DNA of 64,000 nt, taken from positions 9,114,001 through 9,178,000 of the forward strand of contig CM114275.1 of the NCBI GenBank assembly GCA_050084515.1. The letters run 5' to 3'. Of the stretch, positions 47,712 through 58,145 are shown one piece after another. A program made the position numbers and the translations under genes. This DNA is from Blasia pusilla. Taxonomy: Eukaryota; Marchantiophyta; Marchantiopsida; Blasiales. The notes under the pieces were generated by a model. It did no database searches and was not told the DNA's origin. It saw only the letters and a program-made list of their open reading frames with translations. Position 1 is the first letter of the stretch; each line of letters opens with the position of its first letter.

Positions 47712-49291
47712 TTGTGGCGCATCATGTGTGAGCAACCTGCGGCTCCACAGCAGGAACTAGAATATGACGCTCTTGTCCGACAAGAAGAATTGGAAGAGCT
47801 CGGTTGCGTTACAGAGGATCGATTAGGAAGGAATGGCTACAAGCCACAAATGTTGAGTCCTCCTTTGTTTGCACAATTTTGTAGGATCTACCAGATCTTG
47901 TTCAGTCCTGGTAGAACATACTCCATGAGTAACAAGCTCGTTAAACAATATTACACTCTTTGGAACATGCATCTTCATCCCGAAGAGCCAGGAATGGATT
48001 TTGCACCTCTGGTATGTGCCCATGTACTTAGTTTGACAACCGCTTTGACACTTGAGGAGAAGTGGTATCTCTCTCCTTTCTTAACGGGGCTTTATTTACA
48101 TGTCGGGGAGGTTAACAACTATAAGTCTTTAGAGTGGATCACAGCTCCGCCAATTCGAAGATTGCAACCCACCAAAGCGTCTACTCAGGTACAAGGGAGG
48201 TAGCAACTGCAACACCATCGGCCACATCGCAAAGCGTTCAGAGGACCAGACATAGGTCAATGGAAGGGTTTTCATCTCGACCACCTTCACAAATGCCTGA
48301 GGTACCAAGACTTAGGAGGGTTTGTAGGGAAATGCACCAAGAGTTGGAAGAAGCAGCAGAGATACCAGCGGCTAAAGTAGTACAACCGGTGGTTGTCCCT
48401 TCCGGTTTGCGAGACAATTTTGTTGTGCAGCCTATGCACACAACCTTACGACATCTAACTTTGTTTTTGGAAGTTATGGAGCAAGTTCTTGAAGAACTAA
48501 GGGAGATGTGAAATTTATCGGACCACGCGGCGGCACAAGACTACATAGGACTTCTCAGGAACTTGCGTCGTGTTCAGTTGCAGCAAACGGTCATCGAGTC
48601 AATGGAGCGCCAGGATTGGGCGCAAGAAATTGAAATTGGTGACCTTAAAAAGTCTCTTAGCCAAGCAGAAGCAAAGCTAGTAGAAGCAAGATACGAAGCT
48701 CGCAATGCGTGACAGTGCGAAAGCTTGGCGGTGGATATCGAGCATAGGGCAGATCAACTCTTTGTACAGTTACAACAATCTTTGTTGCACGCGGAGAAAT
48801 TGCAAGATCAAATTGACCTCCTACAAGCCAGTATTCCGAGTATGATGATGGAGAGCACGAAGAAAGGGGAGATGATCGTGGAACACAAACATACCAAGAG
48901 TGATTTGATATCGCAGTGGAGCCAAGTCACAACGAAGATTGCGGTATTGGAAGCAGACCAGAAACTTAGGGCAAAAGTACAGCAAGAACCAAAAGAAGCC
49001 CACGACATAATTACGGAGGCAATTCAAAATTTTGACACGCAGATCACACATGAGTTGGCCTATGTCGACCAATATTGGAAAAGAAAGATGCATACTACTG
49101 CACTGCCTGAGGTAGCAGAACCGCAGTGTTTGCAAGAACCGACCATAGTGCCTTTTGTACCCTCGAAGGTAAGAGTGGAGAACAAAATTTTAGGTTTTTC
49201 GAAGGTAGTAGAAAATTGGAGGGAGAGGATGAAAAACAACATCCGAATCTTGTTAAAAGACCGTCGACGATACATGGTTGATCCCTCTTGA
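47712..49291 (+). pseudogene. Extra gypsy ORF downstream of integrase, coiled-coil C-terminus, unknown function
   Basis: About 520 codons between integrase and the 3' LTR, same strand as pol. The first half (47712-48203) contains LFAQFCRIYQILFSPGRTY, VKQYYTLWNMHLHPEEPG and LTLEEKWYLSPFLTGLYL. The second half continues in another frame from about 48134 to 49291, broken only by TGA at 48509-48511 and 48712-48714, both one transition from CGA. It is a long heptad-rich coiled coil (LAVDIEHRADQLFVQLQQSL ... EKLQDQIDLLQ). No transmembrane segment, signal peptide or known domain is visible. The position is that of env-like or accessory ORFs in some plant gypsy lineages, but the sequence gives no support for an envelope role. 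Confidence 0.6.
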
Positions 49292-49377
49292 CATTGAAAT
49301 TGTAGAGTTAATAGATGACAAGAGTCCTTAGAGGTAGCGAAGAGGTAGACTAGGTTAGAATGTTTTCCAAACGGCTC

Positions 49378-49390
49378 AAATGAGAGGGAA
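49378..49390 (+). promoter_or_regulatory. Polypurine tract of the gypsy element
   Basis: AAATGAGAGGGAA lies immediately before the LTR start TGTGATAACC, the position of the plus-strand primer in LTR retrotransposons. Confidence 0.5.
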
Positions 49391-50933
49391 TGTGATAACC
49401 CACTCTTATGAGAATTTTGAAATTTTGATATTTTGTTACTGAATTATAGTAAAGTCTTTATGAAGTGAAGACTAAAGACTCACAGTTGAAAGTAAAGAGT
49501 CTTCCTTTACTGTAATTGTATGAGAGGAGCCATGGACAGAGCTCTGATGAGAAGACAAGAAATGGTAGAAGATTAAGGATTGTCTTGGAAGAGTGAGAAT
49601 TGTGTAAAAGTAGGAAAAGATAGGAAAAGAAGTTAGAAGAGGAAGCGCGGGTGCTTCGCAATGAAGACCACAGAAAGAACGGTGTAAAAGACTGTCAACG
49701 AAGACTCGGGAAAGTTTCTTTGTAAAGAAGATGGGAGATAGTCTCTATACAAAGACTGGAGAGGAAGGATGAAGACTCCAGAGCAAAGACTAAGAACTCA
49801 AAGAAGGAAGAGGAAGAAGCGGAAGAAGTCAAAGAGTCTTCACAAAGAGTCTTCGCAAAAGTGGACAGGAATATTAAGAAGAGGAATAGAAAGATATAGA
49901 ATCCCTGGGAGAAAGCTAAAGTAAGGACTCTTCACAACGATAGAAGTATAAGGGTCTTCGCGCGTAGATAGGATAGGAAAGAGAAAGACTACAAAGACTA
50001 GGAAGAGTCTTTGCGAAGAACGGTGAAGAGCGCAAAGACTATGAAGACTGAATTGTCGCGGCGGTTTCGGAAGCGAGAAAAGGTAGAGTCACGGGAGTTA
50101 TAGCCATTTAAAAGAGAGCGAAAAGGAAACGCCAAGACAATGAACAGTCTTAGGAAGATGGAGGGTTGGAGAATTGGAATCAAAGCATTAGGATTAGCAG
50201 TTAGAAATCTTAATTAGAGCAGGAAGACCAATCGGAACTGTAAATACTATTTAAAGAGCAATTAGTAGAAGAAGGCATCATCATTTTTCCATGTATCTTA
50301 AACTCCTCAATGATGTCTCATGTATCTTGAGTTGATTGGCAGTCTTGGTGAGAGTGTAAGGAGTTTTGTTGGGGGATGATCCAAGGTGAAGAGTCTTTTA
50401 CTTTCGGAAGCTTGTATTACTTCTGAGTTCTTTCTGCTCTTTGATGTAGAAGAATAGTCTTCTTTCATTCTTTCTGAGGTGCGGAACTGAATGTGGATCC
50501 TATTGGGCTGCAGTAAAGATGAGAGTTGAGTCTTGTAGTTTCGGAATTCCTGAAGATAATCAAGAAGAAGCGTAGGAAAGCTGTTAGACAATGAGAAACC
50601 TACCATGACAAATTTAGTTCTGAAAGTAGGGTGAGCCGCCATTCTTGAGGTCTCTTTGAGGTCTTCGTGGAGCTTGGTTATTGCAAATTCACAAGAGATT
50701 TTTTCTACACTTGAGAAGAGTCTTTTCTATGAGGAAAGAAGACTATCTTATCTTTTCTTTACTTTTATGAAGTTAGAGTTGTTAGAGTTAGTGAAGCGTT
50801 TTAAGTGAAGATAGAAGTTATTCTTGTTATTTCTTATTAAACCTCTTCTTACTCAAGAAACAATGGTCTCTTGGGAACGAACTTAATACTTTTCGATAGA
50901 AAGAGTATCTTTTTCCTTGAGTTGTACATTACA
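49391..50933 (+). mobile_element. LTR of the Ty3/gypsy element
   Basis: 1543 bp from TGTGATAACCCAC to TTGTACATTACA. The left edge is set by the polypurine tract, and the right edge by the identical end of the solo LTR at 43295. The U3-side half is purine-rich and packed with about twenty AAGACT or AGTCTT hexamers between 49460 and 50760. A TATTTAAA box lies at about 50250. This LTR has the 3' part of an internal region on its left and a primer-binding site and gag on its right. Confidence 0.8.
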
Positions 50934-50956
50934 TAAGGAAATAGGTAAGGAAATTT

Positions 50957-50976
50957 TGGTGCCACTGCCGGGGATC
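50957..50976 (+). promoter_or_regulatory. Primer-binding site, tRNA-Asp-like
   Basis: TGGTGCCACTGCCGGGGATC closely matches the complement of a plant tRNA-Asp 3' end, the usual primer of plant Ty3/gypsy elements. It begins 23 nt after the LTR end, farther than usual, which may reflect a small insertion. Confidence 0.65.
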
Positions 50977-51139
50977 ACTAGATCTTCCAAGCAAGGAGAG
51001 GTAGCGAGAGAGTGGGGTATGGGAGGAGAACAAGTCATAGGAGGATCCTGCGCCACCAGAACCCCCACTTGGTGTAAGATGGGTTCTGGTGGCGGAGGAT
51101 CCCCCTACGTCGAGAGTATCCCGAAACTAAGAAGCTCAT

Positions 51140-51735
51140 ATGAAGAGTCTTCATTCCCATGGAGTGGAGCCTTATGTGCGGGAAGAGGCGTTTAAGATCT
51201 TTAGAAGTTTTGGATGGATCGGAAAAGAAGCATTGAAATGCGCGAGCAAAGATCCAAGCGACGAAGAAGAGAAAGAGAAGAGTGAAGTGCGTGGAGACCT
51301 CCAGGGACACATGCAAAGAACCGTTCCCCTCTTTTTCCAAAGCCTACTGGGTGGAGATAAGATAGGAGGAAGTCCCCTATACCTCCGTCACCACCGAGGC
51401 CAAACCCAGAAGAGGAGAAGGATCAGTCTGACCACCACAACAACTCAGATGAAGAGAAGGATAACAATACCACCAGGGGCGTGCCTTCCCCATCAGGTGA
51501 CAGAAATCCTCTCAGTAGCAAAGATAGCAAAGCACCGATGGCACAACCACGTAAGTCACAGTTGAGATATCCCACCTTTGCAGGAAGCAAGCGAGATATC
51601 GATGATGCGGATGATTTTATTCTGGAATTTACCCATGTGGCAAAAGCAAATGGAGAAAGATCAAAGGAAGATCTTCTTAGAGTCTTTCTTGGACTCTTAA
51701 AGAAGCGTGCCAGTCAGTGGTATGATGGGGTAGAC
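51140..51735 (+). pseudogene. Ty3/gypsy gag fragment, truncated and frameshifted
   Basis: An N-terminal frame (51140-51565) gives an acidic/basic stretch with EEAFKIFRSFGWIGKEALK. The capsid-like part is in another frame (51550-51735): RYPTFAGSKRDIDDADDFIL, EFTHVAKANGERSKEDLLRV, LLKKRASQWYDGVD. This matches the start of the gypsy gag domain (FxG...A..F...F, ending in A..WY). The sequence stops abruptly after WYDGVD at a GC-rich block, so capsid remainder, nucleocapsid, protease and RT are missing. It sits downstream of the primer site in normal orientation. Confidence 0.7.
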
Positions 51736-52015
51736 TCAGCACGGGACAAGCGGGCTCAGCATAGGACAAGCGGGTTGGACGCGGGCCAACCGGGCAGGGA
51801 GCACGCCGAGCGCGAGCTAGGCGTGGGCCAGGCGGGCTAGACGCGGGACAAATGTGGGCTGGGCGAGGGCTGGGCGAGGGCCGGGCTAGGAGAGGCAGGC
51901 GGCGCGCGGGCTATGCGGGACCTAGCATGCTCGGCACGGGCCGAGGGCGGGCCACGCGGGCTCTGTGCCGGCCAATCGGGCAAGGGGCGGAAAATGCAGG
52001 CTATTGGCCGTTTGA
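51736..52015 (+). repeat. GC-rich degenerate repeat block
   Basis: About 280 bp of very GC-rich DNA with recurring GCGGGC, GGGCCA, ACAAGCGGG and GCACGGG elements and no clear fixed period. It is sharply bounded by gag on the left and AT-rich DNA on the right. Open frames on both strands are a by-product of composition. Confidence 0.6.
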
Positions 52016-52756
52016 AAGGATAAAGGGCGATTCTGATGGGTGATAAATGCAATTTGTGTAGGGGGAAGATGTTTGAATGCTTGAGGGGTTAGAGTAGGGT
52101 GGTTTTAGTAGAGAATAAGTTAGTTAGAAATGAGAATAATTGGAGAAAGAGGGATAGTATTGGTGGAGAGAAGAAGGAGAGTGTTAAAATTGAATTTGCA
52201 CAGGGTGGTTAAATTGGAAAGTAGGTTAGTTGGGAATAAAGGTAGGTAAAAAATTTAGGATGTGTGAAAAAGGAATGTGATAAGAGGACAAATTTTGTTT
52301 ATTCTAAATGGTGATTAATGGAGATAGCTTAGAAATAAATTTTAAGTGGGGGTAGATGATATGGGGAGTTAGAAGGGTTCATTTCTTTCCTTTCGTCCTC
52401 CCTATATAAACTTGCTCATTTCTTCTATATCCTCACAATCTCATTCCTCCCTTCATGTGTCACTCTCTTTTGTGGGAAGTTTTTTTCTCCATAGATAGTT
52501 GAGCTTGATAAGTGAGAATATGTTTCGCCACTGGATAACCCTGATAATTGAAGATATCTTGGTTATCTAGGTTAGCATATTGATCTTTCTTACTCATAGT
52601 GAGTGTTCCAAGTTTTTCATTGGAGCATTCATGAAAAATATTTGGTGTATTTGCATACAGTTTACCGGTCGATATATTTATTATTGACATCGTAACATTG
52701 TTGCAAATTATCCAAATATTGTTGGGTGGGTGTTAGTGTCTGCGTGTGTTAGTAGT
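52016..52756. other. AT-rich spacer before the hAT element
   Basis: GA/TTAG-rich sequence with no gene. It may include the 5' non-coding part of the hAT element; I found no terminal inverted repeats. Confidence 0.35.
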
Positions 52757-55502
52757 CATGACCAAAGCCACAGAGCTCCAACACATTATGAAGGAACATT
52801 GGGAAGAAGTACATAATGAAGGTGAAACATCGAGCAGATGGAAATAAGTATTGTTCCTATTCTGTGAAAACCTATCATAGCACTCGGATGGTGGACCATC
52901 TTACATGAGAGAGACGAAAGACAAAGGATGGGAATCATGATACCCATCATGCCAAATCATATGTGAAGGTCCCTCCTAGCGTGCAACGAGATCTCTGAAA
53001 TAGGATACTGACCGGAAATGGACAAAGGAGGGAAGCGAGACCCTCAAGTGCAGTTGAGGAGACGACGCCATTACAAATAGGTTTTCAACACACAGGAAAT
53101 AGTGTTTATGTTGTGTCAAGTGTTGATGGTGTTGCAGACATGCCACCGTGTAACAATCTTAAGGAATGCAGAGGAGTTGTTGGGCCGATGCGAGGAAGTA
53201 GTAGTTTTGGGAAGAAGCAAGCCGATCTAAGGGATTCTTTCAATATGCAAGGAATAGAAGTTACAAATGATATGTGGGTGAAGTGTTTCTACGAATGTGG
53301 AATATCATTCAACGTAGTACAGCGAGATGCTTTTAAAGAAGAAGTTTTGGAAACAACAAAGGTGAAGGGTTACGCAAGTCTTAGTTACAATTCATTGCAC
53401 ACCACCTAACTTGAGAAACATATGGGGAAGGTGAAGGAAAAGATGGATATTATATTGGATAATTTATGTTTGGGGGCCACGATCATCACGGATTCGTAGA
53501 CCAATGTAAGGAGTAAGTCTTTAGTAAACATCATGGTCTCGTATCTATAAGGTGAGGTCATAATTGAGTGGATACACACCAAGGAGGAATCCCAAATGGC
53601 AAAATGGTTGGCACGTCACATAGAGAGGACTATCATACGTATTGGTCCAAATAATGTGATGCAACTAGTGATAGATAATGCTAGCAATGAGCAAGCAGAA
53701 GGGAAATTAGTTGAAGCAAAGTTTCCTCATATTCTTTGGGGTGGATGGGTATCACATTCTCTTGATCTACTTTGCAAAGAATGGGCAAAATTACCTTGGG
53801 TGGACAAGATTTTCGCACAAGCTCATGAGATGGTAGTATTTGTGAAGACCAGAACTTGGGTGATGGCCAAATTCATGGAAACCAATCCAGTGAAGAGACA
53901 ATTGTTGCTTCTTGCAAACACACGCTTTGCTACAAACTTTATCATGTTGGGACGTATCTTAGAATTGAGGGAGGCGTTCCATGCCATGGTTGCCACAAAT
54001 GCTTTCAGGGTGTATTTCAATGGAAGGGATGCGAGGCAAAGGGAGAAGGCACGGGAAATTGAGACTATTATGGCCAATCATGATTTTTGGATATAAGGTG
54101 AGGAGTTTTTTGTTGCGGCTCTACCAACTATTATTCTTTTGAGAGAGTGTGATGGTCATAAAGCAATGACGGGGCATATTTATCTCCGTTTATTTGAGAT
54201 AATGGAAGAGACCCATTCTTTTCCAATAACCCCATGGCCAAATGTTGGTGGAAGGCATCACGGTTTTTTTGTGACAATATCCAGAGCTACGGAAATGGTT
54301 AATGTTAGTTCTAGGCGATGGGCACTTTTCCATAACAAGTTAGATGCAATAGGGTACATTTTCGCCCCTTACAAGCTTCTTGATAGTGTGCAAGACATTA
54401 CTTCAAATGCTGAGTGCATGAGAGATTTCAAACAATATCTGAAACTCCATGCAAAGGGGATGTATGGCCTCAATGTCATGCAGGCAATTTCTTTTGCAGG
54501 TACTTGTTTGCTAGAGTTGGGCAACATTGTGAACCATCAAGAAGTATTTCTGGATGAGTTTGGTAAGGAAGTCGTCGATTCACTTAGTCCCTTTGATTGG
54601 TGGAGCATGCACGGTCAAGGTGTACCAACATTGCTCTATATGGCTAAGTTTGTATTAGCATAAGTGGTTTCTTCCTCTTCATCAAAGAGAAATTGGAGTA
54701 GTTATGGTTTTATCCACAACAAGCATAGGAATAAATTGACCTTTGAGCGTGCTAGAGATTTGGTGTACATCTACATAAACTCAAGGTTTGGAGACAAGGT
54801 TTTTTCTCAGAAATCAAGACAAGGACTCATGTACGAGAAATACTTTTTGAAAGGGATGGACAAGAACAAGCTAGAAGGGTTGTAGAAGATAGTAGTGAGT
54901 CTAGCTTACATGCACGAAACCGTGATGGTAATCATGAAGATAACCTCAACTTGCAAGATGAGGACCTAGAGGATGTGGATCTGCTATCTGGAAATTATGG
55001 CACGTTGCATCGAAGGGAGTCAGGATACTCATATCGGCAACACTCAAAATGTTGACTCCGACGGGCCTGGAAGAGACGAAGATGATAATGAAATGGAACA
55101 TTGGATTCGAGAGCACGCCCAAGAGCAACAACGGAGGACTTTGAGAGAAGTGAATCTACCTAGCGCTTCAGCTAACACAACCAACACCCTCAGATTTTTG
55201 CACAAGTAGGAATTCAAAATTATTCCATCGAGTCTTGTAAACCTATGCAAGATGCTCCTCCACAATCTTTGAACGTTCAAAGAGTGGACTTAGTTGATGA
55301 GCCTAATGATAATGATGTTCTCATGCGTGTTGTTCCAAACTCTCAACCCATCAATCATAGCATGGATAGTTCATACATTTCCTCCGATAATGAAACAATT
55401 TCTATAGGAAATCGTTGCCGATCCATCGGACTTCAAACTCTTGAGCCGCCAAATTACCGCCTACATCTTAATCCACCAGACCCAACCTTAGACCTAGATT
55501 AG
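52757..55502 (+). pseudogene. hAT-superfamily transposase (BED finger, DUF659-like core, hAT C-terminal dimerisation domain), decayed
   Basis: A BED-type finger remnant near 52810-52890 (NKYCSYSVKTYHSTRMVDHL) has its second Cys replaced by Ser. The core runs 53113-54096: GISFNVVQRDAFKEEV, ATIITDS*TNVRSKS with the usual GWTN Trp changed to TAG (53497-53499), VMQLVIDNASNE, VSHSLDLLCKEWAKLPW. It then runs past a stop to 54663. The hAT C-terminal domain is clear: LSPFDWWSMHGQGVPTLL, SSSSSKRNWSSYGFIHNKHR, ERARDLVYIYINSRF, interrupted by TAA at 54661-54663. A frameshifted acidic tail extends to about 55502. Transposase of a cut-and-paste DNA transposon, no longer functional. Confidence 0.85.
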
Positions 55503-55619
55503 TAGAGTAATTTATGACTTTAGTAAAACATATTAGTAAATATTCATAGCAAAACTTCTTTTCCAAAGATTATTTTACCAATGTCATTTTCAAAGAATCC
55601 CTTTTTGTAACATTTTAGC

Positions 55620-57140
55620 TAATAAAGCAATGTTTTTGATATTGATGGTCAAATTGGAAAGTATAAATTTGTGGGGTGAATTTATTTTTAGGTTTTGGTC
55701 ACAACTCCATTTTTTATGAAACTTTGCAATGAAGCTAAATACACCTAGGGGATCATGTCTACCAAGTTTCAACTCAAGATGACATACTTGAAAAAGATGA
55801 AAAATCAAAAGAACCCATTTTGAATTGGAGGTTTAAGGGCGCGGATCAAAAACTGAGTTAATAAATTTTGAGGTTTTGGTCACAACTCCATTGGACTTGA
55901 AACTTTTCAAGGGAGTTACATACACCCTCATAATCATATCTACTGAGTTTCAATTCAAGATGGAGGTTTAGGGCACATGTCACAAAATGATATGAAAACT
56001 TTTGAGGTTTTGGTCACAACTCAATTGGACTTGAAACTTTTGAGGGAGCTACATACATCCTGGGGATCATGTCTACCAAGTTTCAACTCAAGATGACATA
56101 CTCGAACAAGATGAAAAATGAAAAGACCTCATTTTCATGGGAGGTTTAAGGGCGGGTAAAAAAATGGGTTAATAAAATTTGAGATTTTTATCACAGCTCT
56201 ATTTTTGTTGAAAATTTTCAAGGGAGCTAAATTCACTTAGGGAATCATGTCTACAAATTTTCAAATCAAGATGACATACTTGGAGAAGATGAAAAATGAA
56301 AGGACTCCATTTTCATTGCAAGTGTAAGGGCGTGCATCAAAAAATGATATCATAAATTTTGAGGTTTTGGTCGCAACTCCATTGGACTTGAAACTTTTCT
56401 AGGACTCTACATACACCTTGGGGATCATGCCCACCAAGTTTCAATTGATGATGAGATACTTGGATAAGATGAAAAATCAAAAGACTCCATTTTAATTGGA
56501 GGTTAAAGAGCGTGGGTCAAAAAATGAGTTAATAAATTTTAAGGTTTTGGTCACAACTCCATTGGACTTGCAAGTTTTTGAAAGAGGTAAATACACCCTG
56601 GGGATCATGCCTACCAAGTTTCAATTGAAGATGAGATATATGGACAAGATGAAAAATCATGAGAGTCTATTTTAATTGGAAGTTTAAGAGCGCGGGTCAA
56701 AAAATGAGTTAATAAATTTTGAGGTTTTGGTCACAGCTATATTTTGTTGAAACTTTGCAAGCGAGCTACATGCAGCTAGAGAATCATGTTTACCAAGTGG
56801 CAACTCAAGATAACATACTTGAACAAGATGAAGAATGAAAAGACCCCATTGTCATTTGAGGTTTAAGGGCATGGGTCAAAAATGAGTTAATAACTTTTGA
56901 GGTTTTGGTCACAACTCCATTGGACTTGAAACTTTTCAAGGAATCTACATACACCTTAAGGATCATGTCTACCAAGTTTCAACTCAATATGACATACTTG
57001 AACAAGAAGAAAAATGAAAAGACCTCATTGTCATTGGAGGTTTAAGGGCGCGGGTCAAAAATGAGTTAATAAATTTTGAGGTTTTGGTCACAACTCCATT
57101 GGACTTGAAACTTTGCAAGGAATCTACATACACCTTAGGT
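55620..57140 (+). repeat. About 180-bp satellite array, left block (about 9 units)
   Basis: The box GAGGTTTTGGTCACAACTCC recurs at about 55690, 55871, 56005, 56182, 56362, 56542, 56722, 56900 and 57079, a period of 177-181 bp with one shortened unit. Each unit also has ACTTGAAACTTT, ACATACACC, CCAAGTTTCAAyTCAAGATG, ATACTTGnACAAGATGAAAA, GGAGGTTTAAGGGCGCGGG and ATGAGTTAATAAATTTT. All units share one orientation. Confidence 0.92.
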
Positions 57141-58145
57141 GTCATGCGCCTACTCTCCTTGAACGTTAATCTTTGTTGGTGCGGAAGCATGCGTTAAGTA
57201 GGTCATGCTCTCAATCTTGATCTGCATCCAAACATGCATTTGCTAGCTTTCCGAGTTCTCGTCTCGGTCTCTCATCAAGCTCAACCTTCCTAGTTTTGCG
57301 GTCTACAACACAAGCAAGTCTTGAAAGTCTTGGGACAGACTTTCTGGTCGATTGAAGAACCTCAAACGGCATTTTGCGTCGGGCGGTTCCAAATTTCCAA
57401 TGGACATCCAATGAGTCCCTAACCAAAACTCACACAAAATGAATTACGGGTCAAAATCCAAGTGTAGCGTACAAATTCCACTCCCTTGGATCAGGTTTGG
57501 GTTTTGAGTTCTAACGCCTAACTCTCGTTCCGTCCCGTGCCCTTAAGACGTTGTTTGGTGCTCAAACTGGGATTCATGTTCTGAGAATCCACAGAGAGAC
57601 TCCCCCTTACTAGTACTTCAAGGGATCTCCGGGGTCCCCCTAACTTTAGGGAAAGACAGCCGGGCCCCTCAAATTGGCCCTAAACCCAATTGCTCTCACA
57701 ATTATTTTCGGCCAATATCTCAGCTTGTACTTATGTGTTTCTTTGAGATCTTTGGTGCGTTGGAAGCGTCTCAAGATAAGCTTTCCAACGCGCCCTTACT
57801 TGTCTCAAATTCATCTTAAAGGTTAAATGCTATGGTCCAAAAAATAGTCAAATTCCCCAACCGCTAGTCGTGTTCCAAAATTGGTTCTCACCTCTTTGGC
57901 AACCAACCTTCAAAGACTCAACTCATCTAAAGTCTTGGTTTGCGTTTGGTGTAGGTTTCTTGGTCGCGACCACTGATGCATGAAATGCACAACTTTGTTC
58001 CGCGTTTCGTCTCTTGGACTTTTCCAAGAGACCTTCCAAAAGCCTTTCCAAAGCGCGATCATCGCAGCATGAGTCCACTTGAGTTTTGATATTCCGCTTG
58101 GTACCTATTTTGTGTTTGTTTGGTTGTGAGGGTCACAATAGTAGG
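57141..58145. other. Unique insert of about 1 kb inside the satellite
   Basis: The array stops within a unit (after ACATACACCTTAGG) and resumes within the equivalent part of a unit (GGATGATGTCTTAAAATTTTC). The insert is not satellite-like, is more GC-rich, and contains paired wording such as CTTTCCAACGCGCCCTTAC. No coding or terminal repeats recognised. It may be a small transposon or LTR fragment. Confidence 0.5.

Noticed and set aside
48725-49291. Envelope-like protein as the identity of the extra gypsy ORF
   Set aside because: The position would fit, but there is no signal peptide, no transmembrane segment and no cysteine pattern; a coiled coil dominates.
51852-52052. Open frames on both strands in the GC-rich block
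   Set aside because: GC-rich repeats lack stop codons by composition.
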